64,000 bases of DNA from NCBI GenBank assembly GCA_002118135.1, contig BDIU01000241.1, positions 20,989-84,988 on the forward strand, given 5' to 3'. Numbering within the stretch: position 1 is the stretch's first letter; every line of letters begins with the position of its first letter. The translations under genes were made by a program, and so were the position numbers. The stretch comes from Trebouxia sp. TZW2008 (lineage: Eukaryota > Chlorophyta > Trebouxiophyceae > Trebouxiales > Trebouxiaceae). Shown here in pieces: positions 39,901 through 51,900 of the stretch. Under the pieces are notes generated by a model, which was not told where the DNA came from, ran no database searches, and worked only from the letters and a program-made list of their open reading frames with translations.

Positions 39901-42900
39901 GAATCAGCAAGTGCAATGCTGTGCATTAGTACCATCTTGGCAAAAGTCCTTTTGCACAGGCGCTGCAACATGTCAAATCTTCAACTGCTCTTCATCTTCT
40001 CTGTAAACGCCCAGCTCCTCCAAAGCTCTCGCTCTCTTTGTTGTGAATGGTTTTTCGGGTTGCTGCATGCAAGGCAAACATATCAGTGCCTCATGCTTGT
40101 ATTGGCAGTAAATGCTTCCATGCATTTCTGCTGCTGCTGCTGCTGCACTGCAGGCTGTATGTGCATGAGCCATGTGTAACAGATGTGGCACTCCCCTGCC
40201 TTCCACTGCAAATGCCATTCTACCAACACCAATTAGGCTGTCTTGACTCTGCATGCCATTCTGACAAAAAAGCTTGCATTGCTGACTTACTGTGCTTGTC
40301 TGTTGCAGTCATTGTGGCTCCTACCAGACCACAGACACAGTGCACTGGTCTCAGCATTGTACCAATCACAGCTCCAGCATTCGCTCCTGCACCCCTACCC
40401 ACCCTGACCCCACCCACAGCCTCCCCCACCCCTGCTGCACCTGTGCCAACAGCAGCACCGATTCTGACCCCAACTGCAGCAGTGTCACCCCCACCACCCC
40501 CACCTCCACCCCCAGCTCCCAGATCTGGTGAGTCTAGTTTTGGCTCTCCTGGGCTGGTGCTGCCGCCCACCCCAAGCGAGACCGCAGCTCCTATTTCAGT
40601 GAGCCCCCCACCACCCCCACCAGTTGTCTACTCACCAGCAGCAACAGCAACTCCAGCACCAACTGTGATCCCAGTTGCTACTGCAGCACCTACTACAACT
40701 CCTGTTGCCACTGCAGCACCAACAGTCACCCCAGTTGCTACTGCAGCACCCACAGTCACCCCAATTGCAACTGCTGCACCCACTGTCACCCCAGTTGCTA
40801 CTGCTGCTCCCACTGTGACCCCAGTTGCCACTACATTGCCAACCGTCACCCCAGTTGCTACTGCTGCACCCACGATGACCCCGATTGCTACTGCAGCACC
40901 AACTGTCATCCCAGTTGCCACATCAGCACCAACTGCTAGCCCTGTCGCCACTGCAGTGCCAACTGTCACTCCTGCGGTACCCAGCATCAGCTCACCCACT
41001 CCACAACCAGTCATTTACACACCGTTTGCCACATCACCTGCTTCACCTCCTGTGACAACGCCAGTACCAACCCCATCTGTCACTGCCAGCCCAGTTGCAG
41101 TCTCTCCTTCTCCTGTTGTACCAAGCCCAACAAGTGCGCCAGCAGCAACAGCAACCCCTGCACCAACACTCCCTAGGATTGTTGAGAATGGGACCGCCTC
41201 AGGGAGCAGGCCCCCACCCCCGACCCCCCTGACCCCGACCAGCAGCCCGCCACCCCCTGTGGTGACTCCAACCTCACCACCACCACCACCGCCTTCACCC
41301 ACTGCAGCTGCACTACCTCCAACAGCACCAGTGGTGGTCCCAGCTGTGGCCCCCACTGCTGCTTACGCCTGCCAGCTGGTGGACGCTGAGGTTCAGCTGT
41401 GTGGAGTGAATGCAGAGGCCACTGCTGCTTTCAGCTTTGCCAGCTGTGTGGCAAGCCTAGTGGGTCTAGCCCCTGCTGACGCCTCCAGAGTGCTGCCATA
41501 CAACATCTCTAACACTGCAGCCAGCGCCTGTGCCAGTGCTGGAGCCAACTCTTCCTGCTGCTGTGACTCTGCCGCTCTGGTGCAGTTCAGTGTGACTGCT
41601 GTGGACGCTGCTCAGGCCCAGGCCTTTGCTGGCATCATGTCTCATGGCTTGGCCAGCCAGAGTATGGTCCAATGCCTACAGGTGAGGGGCAAGCAAAAAC
41701 TGCCATGCATCCTGTGCAAGCTCTGTTGTGCCAACTGCAAATGCTGACAGTGTGGATGTATTAATTGCAAAAGCTAGGATGCATCCTGTGCCAGTACAAG
41801 CTCTGTTATGCTGCATGCAACTTTGGACAAGGTGCGTGTGCTGAGCCATGCCCTGCTGTACTTGAGGAATGCTGCATTGACAGAGTCACACAACCGCCGC
41901 CCTTCAAATACAGGTGTTGCAGAACTGCTCACCCATGTCATGGCATTGATTGTCTCAGCTTGCTGTTGCTGAAGTCCGCTGAGAACTGCCTGACTCTAAA
42001 CAGTGACTTGACCTTGTCCGGCTTTGCTGCAGGCTCAGTCCATCATGACCAACTGCGCAAGCACCCCGACAGCACCAGGTAAAGCTTCAGCCTATGCATG
42101 CATATTGCAAGACAATGTTGCAAACATACCTGTGCCTCACAAGTGCTTGGTCAACTTTTGAAGTTTTGCTTCTGGGTGCAATTGGTCCAACTTGTCGACA
42201 CAATCAGACAAAGCTTTTCTGCTTGCTTCACTGGGGGTGTTGCTTCTGGCTGCAGTTGCAGCACAGACACTCATGCAGCATGGTCAGCAGATCATTAGGA
42301 GATGAACAGCATGATCAGCAAAATTGAGGCTTGCGTGAGGCTGGTTGCAGATGTTTTCCTCTTTTTGCATAGTGGAATATGATCTCAAAGCAGCAATATA
42401 GTGAACGCCTTGTCTGCCTTTCTGAACCTATTTGCCCCTAGAGTAATTCCCATCTTCAGAATCCTGGCCAGATCATGCTTGCTTGGCCAAAGAATGGGAG
42501 ATTGAAATGGCTACGGGGCAGGTCAGAAGGCAAAGCAAGCCCTTTTTTCGTGGCTGGCGATCCTTGTACTACACTGCAGCCTGCTGCTATTCAACCTATG
42601 AGCAGCACTGAAAATGCCGCTAATAAGTTTGATAGCTTGCACAGGATTGAAAGTGCTCCTGCCCCTGTTGCTGTGGCATGGGTTTTGCAGTTGAGCGCCA
42701 ACCTAAATGCATTGCTGCTTTGCAATCACAGCGATAGTGATATTGTACAACTTGACCCTGCCTTCATGCTGAGCTTGCTGCCTGTAATTCAGTGTGGCAA
42801 TTTTTGTGTTGTTGCAGTTGTTGTGGCCCCAGCAGCTGTGACACAGTGTGCTGGTCTTGTTGTGGCGCCTGTGACAGCCCCAGTTGTGGCCCCAGCTCCT

Positions 42901-45900
42901 GCTGCACCCACAGCTACCCCAGTTGCAGTAGCATCACCAACACCGCCTGTCGCCTCAATGCCACCCCCACCCCCTCCACTGGCCACCCCTGGAGTGACCC
43001 CAACTGTAGGCAGTGCACCCCCACCACCCATTCCACCACTGACCCTGCCTTCACCTGTCTTTGCTTTGCCACCCACCCCAAGCTTGACGCCAGCACTCAC
43101 CACAGCTGCGCCCTCGCCACCACTGCCGGTGCCATCCCCTTATGTTGTACCTAGCCCATCAGCTACAGCCACTCCAGTGGCTACATCACCAGCTGTCAGT
43201 CCAGTTGCAACTCCTCAGCCAACTGTTGTGGCTACGCCAACTGTGACTCCAGTTGCAACAGCCACTCCCACAACACCACCTTTCACGTTCTCTCCCTTGC
43301 CAACAGCAGCCCCTGTTGCGACCCCTGGAGTGCCACCACCTACAATCGCTAGCAGCCCACCACCGCCGCCGCCCCTGGCATACTCATCCCCACCGCCAGC
43401 TGCCACAACAGTACCACCCCCACCACCCACCACAGCTGCATCACCACCGCCACCACCTTCCCCTGTCAACAGAGAGAATGAGGTGCCACCAACCCCTGGG
43501 CTGACCCTCCCCCCAGCGCCCACTGCTGAACCCACTGTCACCCCAGCCCCCACTGCCACTCCCTTTGGTCTCACTCTTACCCCCACCCCTAGCATCACCC
43601 AGATTGCCACCCCACTTGCCACCTCGCCTCCCACCCCTTCACCTTCACCATACGCACCAGCATCACCCATCCCCACACCATTGGTGACCAGTACAGCACC
43701 CAGTCCAACAGTCACCCCACTTGCGACTCCAGTCAACACTCCAGCGCCAACAGCGGTTGCTCAGTCACCACCTCCACCCCCTCCCCTGACCCCAGTGGCC
43801 ACCCCAGCACCCACCCTGCCCGCAACTGTGGCCCCAGCTCCAAAGCCTGTCTACACCTGTGACCTGGTCTCAGCTCAGCTTCAGCTCTGCAATGTGGAGG
43901 CAGCAAATGTCCCCTCACCCACCTTCACCACATGTGCAGCAGCAGCCCTAGGGCTAGCCCCTGCTGACGCCTCTGCAGTCATTGCTCGCAGTATTGCTGA
44001 CACCACAGCAAGCACCTGCAACAGTGCTGGAACCAACTCCTCCTGCTGCTGTGATAATGCTGTTGTGGTGCAGTTTGATGTCAGGGCGGCCAGCATGATG
44101 CAGGCTCAGGCATATGCTGCTGCAATGCCAGATGTGCTGACAACCGCTGCCATGGTGCAGTGCTTACAGGTGAGCTGCAAACTTATTGCACAACATGTGC
44201 TTCATTAGTTGGCATGCCATAAGCCCGCGTTGCGCTAGAGATGTTGGGAAACAGCCCTGTCCAACTTGCAGCAAACTGTGTTGACTTTTGTTGCCTGGTG
44301 CTTTGTGCTGTCACTGCTGTGTATGTCGCTGGGAATGAGCTGTGCATGCTGTTCTGAAATTCATGGCCTCTCTTCCTGCTTGCAGGGTAATGGAGTCAGC
44401 ACAACATGCACAACCTTGAGAGGAAGTCCAGGTTGGCTTGTTACACTGCCTGGCTTAATCCAATGGCTTCATTGCAGCAATGGCAAATGCTTCACTGCAC
44501 ATGCATCACGAATACAGCACACCTGCTGCGTGTGCCTGCACAAAGTGTGGCGTTGCCTTGTCTCATTCTTCATCCAATCTGTGATATGGTCTTGTGTTCA
44601 CGACCTGTGCTACTTTCAGCAGACTTGCACTTCCAAATGCTATTGCCTGTGGGCCTCAACTGTCACACTTGCTGGACTGAAGTTGACAGGGCAATGTGCA
44701 ATGACATTCATTGCTTGCAGGGGTCACAGCACCTGCCACAGCTGCACAATGCAGTGCATCACCCTTGGCACCTGCCCCTGCACCCCCAGCTACCCCCAAC
44801 TCCACCCCCGTTCTGACTGTTCCAGCCCCACCCCCTGTCATCCCTCCCACGACCCCAGCCACCACCCCAGTGCCTAACCCCAGCCCAACCCCAGTGGCCA
44901 CAGCAGCACCCACCCCTGGCACTTTCACTTTCACGCCTGTGCCAACAACAGCCCCCCCTGCTCCAACCCCGGCCCCAACAAGGGCTACCCCAGTCATCAC
45001 CCCTGTTGTTGAGAATGGGACTGCCTCAGGACACCACCCACCACCCCCTCCACCCCCCTCCCCATTGGTTACCCCAGGGGTCACCCTCCCTGTGGCAACC
45101 CCCTCACCAATCACTCCTGTGCCGACACCCTATGCAAGCCCTGTCAGCACCCCAGCTGTCACCGCTAGTCCAACAGCTCAGCCCAGCTCACCTGTTCAAA
45201 CTCCTGCAGTGACAACTACACCAACAGCCACACCAGCTGTCACAGCAACTCCTGTTGCAACTCCAGCTCAGACTGTTCCAGTCACAACCCCAACAGTGAC
45301 CAGCAGTCCAGTAGCAACAGCTACCCCAACAGCCACCCCCACCCTGACCCCAGCAGTGAGCCCACCCTCAGCAACACCTAGGGCATACTCACCCGCCCAA
45401 ATTGCGACCCCAGCACCCACCACAGCTGTACTGTCGCCGTCACCACCACCTCCACCCCCACCTTCCCCAGTCAATAGGGAGAATGAGGTGCCGCCCACCC
45501 CTGGCCTCACCCTTCCCCCAGCCCCCACTGTCACCCCAGTACCCACCCCATCAGCCACCAGCCCAGCCTCAATACCATACACACCCTTGGTCACTGCAGC
45601 ACCAACAGTCACACCAGTGGTCACCTCTACCCCCACTGTCATTCCAACTCCCACCCCCGCAGTGACTTCACCTCCTGCTGCACCGGTGCCAGCACCTGCT
45701 ACTGCCATCACCATTCCCCCAGCTGTGGCGCCAGCCCCAGCATCCTACGCCTGCCAGCTGGTCACTACTGAGCTGCAGCTGTGTGGTGTAACTGCCGAAG
45801 CCACCACCTCTTTCAGCTTTGCCAGCTGTGCTGCTACTCAACTGGGTCTGGCTCCTGCTGATGCCTACAAGATCTTGCCCAGAAGCATAACTGAGGCAAC

Positions 45901-48900
45901 AAACAGTGCCTGCAGCAGTGCTGGAGCCAACTCCTCCTGTTGCTGTGACACTGCCTCTCTTGTGCGGTTTGATGTGTCAGCTGTGGACGCTGCTCAGGCC
46001 CAGACATACGCTGCGGCCATGCCCGGCGCTCTGACAGGCCCAGCCATGGTTCAATGCCTGCAGGTATGTGCTGTTTGACTCCTTGATCAAGCTGTGACTT
46101 GGATGTGCTGAGCTTGCTTCAATGTGGCCTGATGTAAATCTGCTAGAGTGCCAGGTTGCAGAATTGCATGCAGGCGCGATGTGTCTGTGTGTGCCTGAGG
46201 CTGTGATGCTTCTGCTGTTGGCCTAGCTGGCTGATTTACTCGCTTGTTTATGCCATGTCAGTCTGTCTGCCCTTGAGATGATTCCCATGATGCTTTGTGA
46301 CATATTGGTTGCGTGAATCACCATACTCTTCATTTCAGTGATTGACACTGTAAAATACTTGCGCACTGATTTCGTATTGAGTCCAGCGTGTTGCGTAATT
46401 CACATTTTGCACTGCATCTCAGCAATTGATACTCTAAAATACTGCGTATTGCGTACTACGTATTGCATATTGAGTATTACGTATTGTGCTTCACTGCCTT
46501 GCATGCTGACCAGGCATGCGGACACTGCAATGTCAGGTTTGAGTGCATCCTGTGCTGCAAGGCTGTACAACCTGTTGCAACATATCATGATTAACAGTTT
46601 TAATTTTGCGTTCTGCAGGGTGCAAGCATTCCGACGACATGCACCACTCTGAGGAGCTTACCAGGTGAGTGCAGGTTGCTTACTCGTGTATGCACCAACA
46701 CCGCTGTTGTGACACAAGCTTGTAACGTCACACAATGAATGTGCTGTTATAATGCAGCCTGCATACCAAAACTTGCTGTGACCCACTGTACGCTGATGCA
46801 AATGTCATGTTCACGCCGGTCATTGTCTGCATGAACACCTTTTAATTGTGTGATCCGCAGAGCAAACCAACTACATGTTTGCCCTGTAACAAGCGGACGA
46901 CTAGATGATAGCCTGACTAGTTGAATTGCATCACTGAATACAAGTGTTAACTTGTCCCATCAGACTATTCACACTGACTTGACTGTTGCAGCCGTTGTGG
47001 CTCCTGCCTATGCCTCACTATGTGGCTTTCCTCTGGCCTCAGTGCCTGCGCCAGCCCCTGCCACAGCTGCAGTGCCCTCTCCCACAGCTGCAGTTCCTGC
47101 TCCCACTGTTGCGCCAGCAGTCACACCAACACCCACCACAGCCGCAGTGCCCTCGCCAGGCCCTTCAGCCACACCCTCACCAACAACTCCTGCATCAACC
47201 CCATCCACCCCAACCATTACACCAGTTGTAGAGAATGGCACTGCTTCAGGCAGCCATCCCCCACCCCCTCCTACATCACCATCACCCCCACCAACTACAC
47301 CTAGCATCACTGGAACACCACCTGCTGCAACCCCAGCACCTACAGTGACCCAGTCATCCCCACCGCCACCCACACCCACATTGACCACAGCAGCAATGCT
47401 TCCACCACCGCCTCCACCACCTCCTAGCCCTGTTGCCAGCCCGATTGCAACACCATCACCTCCAGTGCCAGCTGTCACACCATACGCCCCCCCAGCTGTA
47501 ACACCAATAGCCACTCCTGGTCCCACTGCTAGCCCAGCAGCACAGTCACCACCCCCACCACCAGTTGCAGTCCCGACTCCACCGCTACCCAGCAGTCCAG
47601 TGACTGCTCCAACTGCAACACCTACAGTTACGCCTGTCATGACTGCCCCTGCCACACCAGTTGCGACACCCACACCGCTGCTCAGCTCTCCACCTCAGAC
47701 TCCAGTTGCATACTTTCCACCTCCCCCAGCTGCCACCACAGCTGCGTATTCACCACCACCGCCACCACCACCCCCACCTCCTCCAGTCAACAGGGAGAAC
47801 CAGGTGCCACCGACCCCCGGCTTGACTCTGCCCCCAGTCCCCACTGCTGAGCCTACTGTCATCCCAGCACCCACACCCATCGCTACCCCATCCCCTACCC
47901 TACCCCTCTTCAGCCCATCTCCAGCATCCCCAATCCCAACTGCCACATCGGTTGTCACTCCAGCACCCACCACAGCTGTGCCTGCTGTCACCCCAGCTGT
48001 GGCCCCATCTCCAGCGCAAGCCTACACCTGCGACCTGGTCTCAGCTGAGCTTCAGCTGTGCAATGTTGAGGCAGCGGATGTGCCCTCGACCACCTTCACC
48101 ACATGTGCAGCAGCAGCCCTAGGGCTAGCCCCTGCTGATGCCTCTGCAGTCATCCCGCGGGGCATTGCTGCCACCGCTGGAACCCCCTGTGCCACCCCTG
48201 ACACCCCCTCGTGCTGCTGTGACATAGCCACTATGGTGCAGTTTGATGTCTCAACTGCAGACATCACCTCAGCCAATGCCATAGCTGCTGCCATGCCTCA
48301 GAGCCTAACTGGAGCTGCAATGATTCAGTGCTTGCAGGCATGTCAGACCACCTGCCTGTCTCTGCACTGTGATGCGTCGCACTGCTCAATCCTGTACTGC
48401 GTCGTACCACCCTGCTCTACACTGTATTGTATTTTCTACACTGCTCTGCTCAGCACAAGTTCTGATTGTGCCTGTGATTGTGTCTGCTGCAGTTGTTTAC
48501 CCCTGGTTCTGTGTCTGTGCACGGTTGTGTGTGTCTCAATGTGTCTAGAAATTTGCAGTGATGCAGCACATTTTAAGCATTTACAGCTTACTATCATGTT
48601 GTTTATGCTTGATCCTCCAGCGACCGTTTGACAAAACACTCCTGCAAATAGGGCAAGACTGCTGGAAAACATGTATGCATGGCACACAGCTGTGCAGGGG
48701 ACTGATCACTGTTTGTGTTGCTTGCAGAATGCTGCCGTTCCTGCAACCTGCACAGTGTTGAGGTCAAGTCCAGGTATGCCTTTGCATAAGTGACCTCCTG
48801 TTTGAGTTTTGTGCAGAACTTCCCTTCAGTGTGGCTGAGTCACTGACTACTGCTTGATCTATGTCACCCAAGGCTTGCTTTGACAGCACCCTTGTTGCAC

Positions 48901-51900
48901 CTTCTGCATGCATGCACCATGACACAACCCTCAGCGTAAACATGCGGTCTGGCTTTTGTACTGGCATGAGATCTGTTTTGCATCGGACTTGACGTTCTGC
49001 ATTGGCATGAGATCTGACTTGAGTTCTGACTGCTGCGGTGAAATACTGCAGTGGTTACAGCTCCAGCCACAGCAGTGCAATGCACAGCTCAAGTATTAGC
49101 CCCAGCTCCAGCACCTCTCCCTGCTACCCCTGCCGCCCCTGCCCCCACCCCTGCGCCAACCCCCCTTACCCCGCCTACAGCCCCTGTGCCATCACCTGCA
49201 GTGACAGCAACCCCTGGTGCAACCCCCCTAGCCACCCAGAGCCCAACCCCCACCTTAACTCCAGCACTCACACGAGCTGCAACACCAGTGCCAACCACAG
49301 TGCAGGATACCGGTGTCACAGGACACCACCCTCCTCCACCCCCTGCCTTCAGCCCCCCTTCACCCCCACCAGAAACCACTCCTGTGCTGACTGTTCCTGC
49401 TCCACCCCCAGCCTTCAGCCCCCCTCCACCTACACCTCAAACCACCCCTGTGCTGACTATTCCTGCACCACCAGCAGTCCCTGTTGCCACACCTACAGCA
49501 ACACCTTCAGTCACAACACCAGTGCCGACGCCCTATGCACCAGTTCCATCGCCAACCCTGACTGTCACCCCAGTGACAACCCCAGTCTTGACCCCTGCCC
49601 CCACCCCCCTAGCCTCAACCCCTAGCCCCAATGCGACTTCAGCTGCATCTCCAGTACCCGTCCCAACTGCCCCTGCCACCCCCATCCCCACTCTTACTGC
49701 AAGCCCAGCTGTAACTTTCACACCCAGCCCAACCAACACACCATCTGTCACACCAGCGTTGCTAATGCCAGCAGCAGCACCAAGCCCAGCATACCAATGT
49801 GAGCTGGTGCGAGCACAGATTCAGCTGTGCAATGTTGAGGCAGCAAATGTGCAGCCCACAACCTTTGCAACCTGTGCAGCAGCAGTCTTAGGTGTGGGTA
49901 ACATCAATGACTCACCAGTGGTTCCCCGAAGCATCACTACAGTCTCTGGGGTCCCCTGCAGCACCCCAGGCGCCCCCTCATGCTGCTGTGATATGGCTAC
50001 CATGGTGCAGTTTGATGTTGTGGCTGCTGCAATGAGCCAGGCTGAGACTTATGCTGCGGGAGTGTCGGCTGATCTCACTGGCCCAGCTATGCTGAGGTGT
50101 CTACAGGTGAGCGTCTTTCTGTGCTGCGAGTCAGTGCTTCCCTGTCTTCATCTGGCATGCAGTGTTGTTAGACATTCGGAATTTGCTCAGGGTCATGAAG
50201 CATGCAGCAGTGCCTGCTCAACGCTTGCAGTTGTGTGCGGTGACATTGATGCAAACGTGCAAGTCTAGCTGCATATTGTTGCTTGTGCTGTGATAGACTG
50301 TCAGGCAAAGAGTCGTTCTGTGCACGACAGTTCACACTTGTGTGCTCAGCTGCAAAGCCATGCAGCTGCTCATTGTGCTGACGCTCTTCTTGAAACTCAT
50401 TGCTGACAAGTCTGCATTGATGACTGAGGTCTAACATGCTTGCTGCTTGCAGGGCGAAAGGACCCCTGCCACTTGTGCCAATGTGACTCAGGGTCCAGGT
50501 ATGGCATGAGTTTGAGCACTACAGCTAGCATCATGTTTGACATCTCGCCTGGCACTGTGTTGTGAGTGGCAGCATGCTGGTATATGCCACAAATTCTGTT
50601 TGGGCTCACGTGAAAGGAGACACATTTTCCTGCGTGAGCCGATCAACAAGCCTGTTATATGTTGTGAGCGTAAGCAATGCTGTGTGCAAATGCTTGCATG
50701 CACTTCTAGTGTGAGCACTAGCGGCAGCTGGTGTGCAGAGACTGTTGCACAAATCGCTGTTGCTGCATCACATCCGGGTGAGAGCTGCTGCTCTTTGTTG
50801 CCTGCAAAGCTGTATACAATTTTCTCCATTCAACTGATGCTGCCATTGTGCTGCTTCTCCTAGCTCTGCTCTTGACAGCTTGCTTCTGCTGCAGTCATTG
50901 TGGCTCCTAGCACAGCTGATCAGTGCAACTACCCGTTGCCCTTAGCCCCTGCCCCTGCCCCAGCCCCTGCTGCCATACCCACAGTCACCCCTGTGACCAC
51001 CACAGCTGCGGTGCCTCCACCACCACCAGCGCCAGTTGTCACCCCTGGCACCCCTCCAACACCTGTTCACACAGCTGGGCCCACTGCCACACCCATTGTG
51101 ACCCCTGCTGTGTCGCCCCCTCCCCCACCCCCATCTCCCTACGCTAGCCCAAGTGTCACTGTGACCCCAGTGCCAACGGCAGCACCCACTGAGACAGCTT
51201 CACCAGTCGCCACTGCCACGCCGACAACCCCAGCTGTGGTGCCTAGCCCTCCACCACCACCAGCATTCCCTTCACCAAGCCCTGCTGCTACAGTCACAGC
51301 TACCCATAGCCCCACCCCTGCTGCAACCCCGACTGCCACCCCAATTGCAACTCCAGCAGTCACGTCGTCTCCAGTGACACAGCCACAGCCACCACCGCCA
51401 TCAGTCACACCCTCTGTCACCAGCCCAGCTGCAACACCAGTACCCACCACGGTGCAGGATACTGGTGTCACAGGCCGCCACCCTCCACCCCCTCCTGCTG
51501 CTACCCCTGTATCAAGCTTTGGAGCTGCACCAGCACCTGCGCCTGCTGTAGCAATATGCTCTGACATAGTGCCTCCTGGTGGTTTGACATGTGACCAGCA
51601 GGTAAGCTGACTGTCTGCATAGCTTCAGCGTGTTGTCTGCTGCACTGCCTCAGCACAGCGTCTGCTGCAAAAATTCAGCGCATTGCCTGCTACATAGCTT
51701 CAGTGCATTGTCTGCAAATACGTTAGAGGACGGATGCGCAGGCACAGCACTGCTTTGCTTGCCCAGATTACACTGTTGAGGCTGCTAACAAGCCTGAGGT
51801 TGTTAGCAGGCTGCAACAACCTGCGCAGGCTGCAGCCTGCCTTAGAGTTTGTGCTGAAATCTTGTGCTGACGCGGACACGAACTTGCTTTCAAGACCAAA

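Noticed and set aside
38929..50498. Ten-Cys modules as pherophorin domains
   Set aside because: The pherophorin signatures (FPxCxC start, CFxV core) are absent, and the CCC triplet and QCLQ end do not fit.
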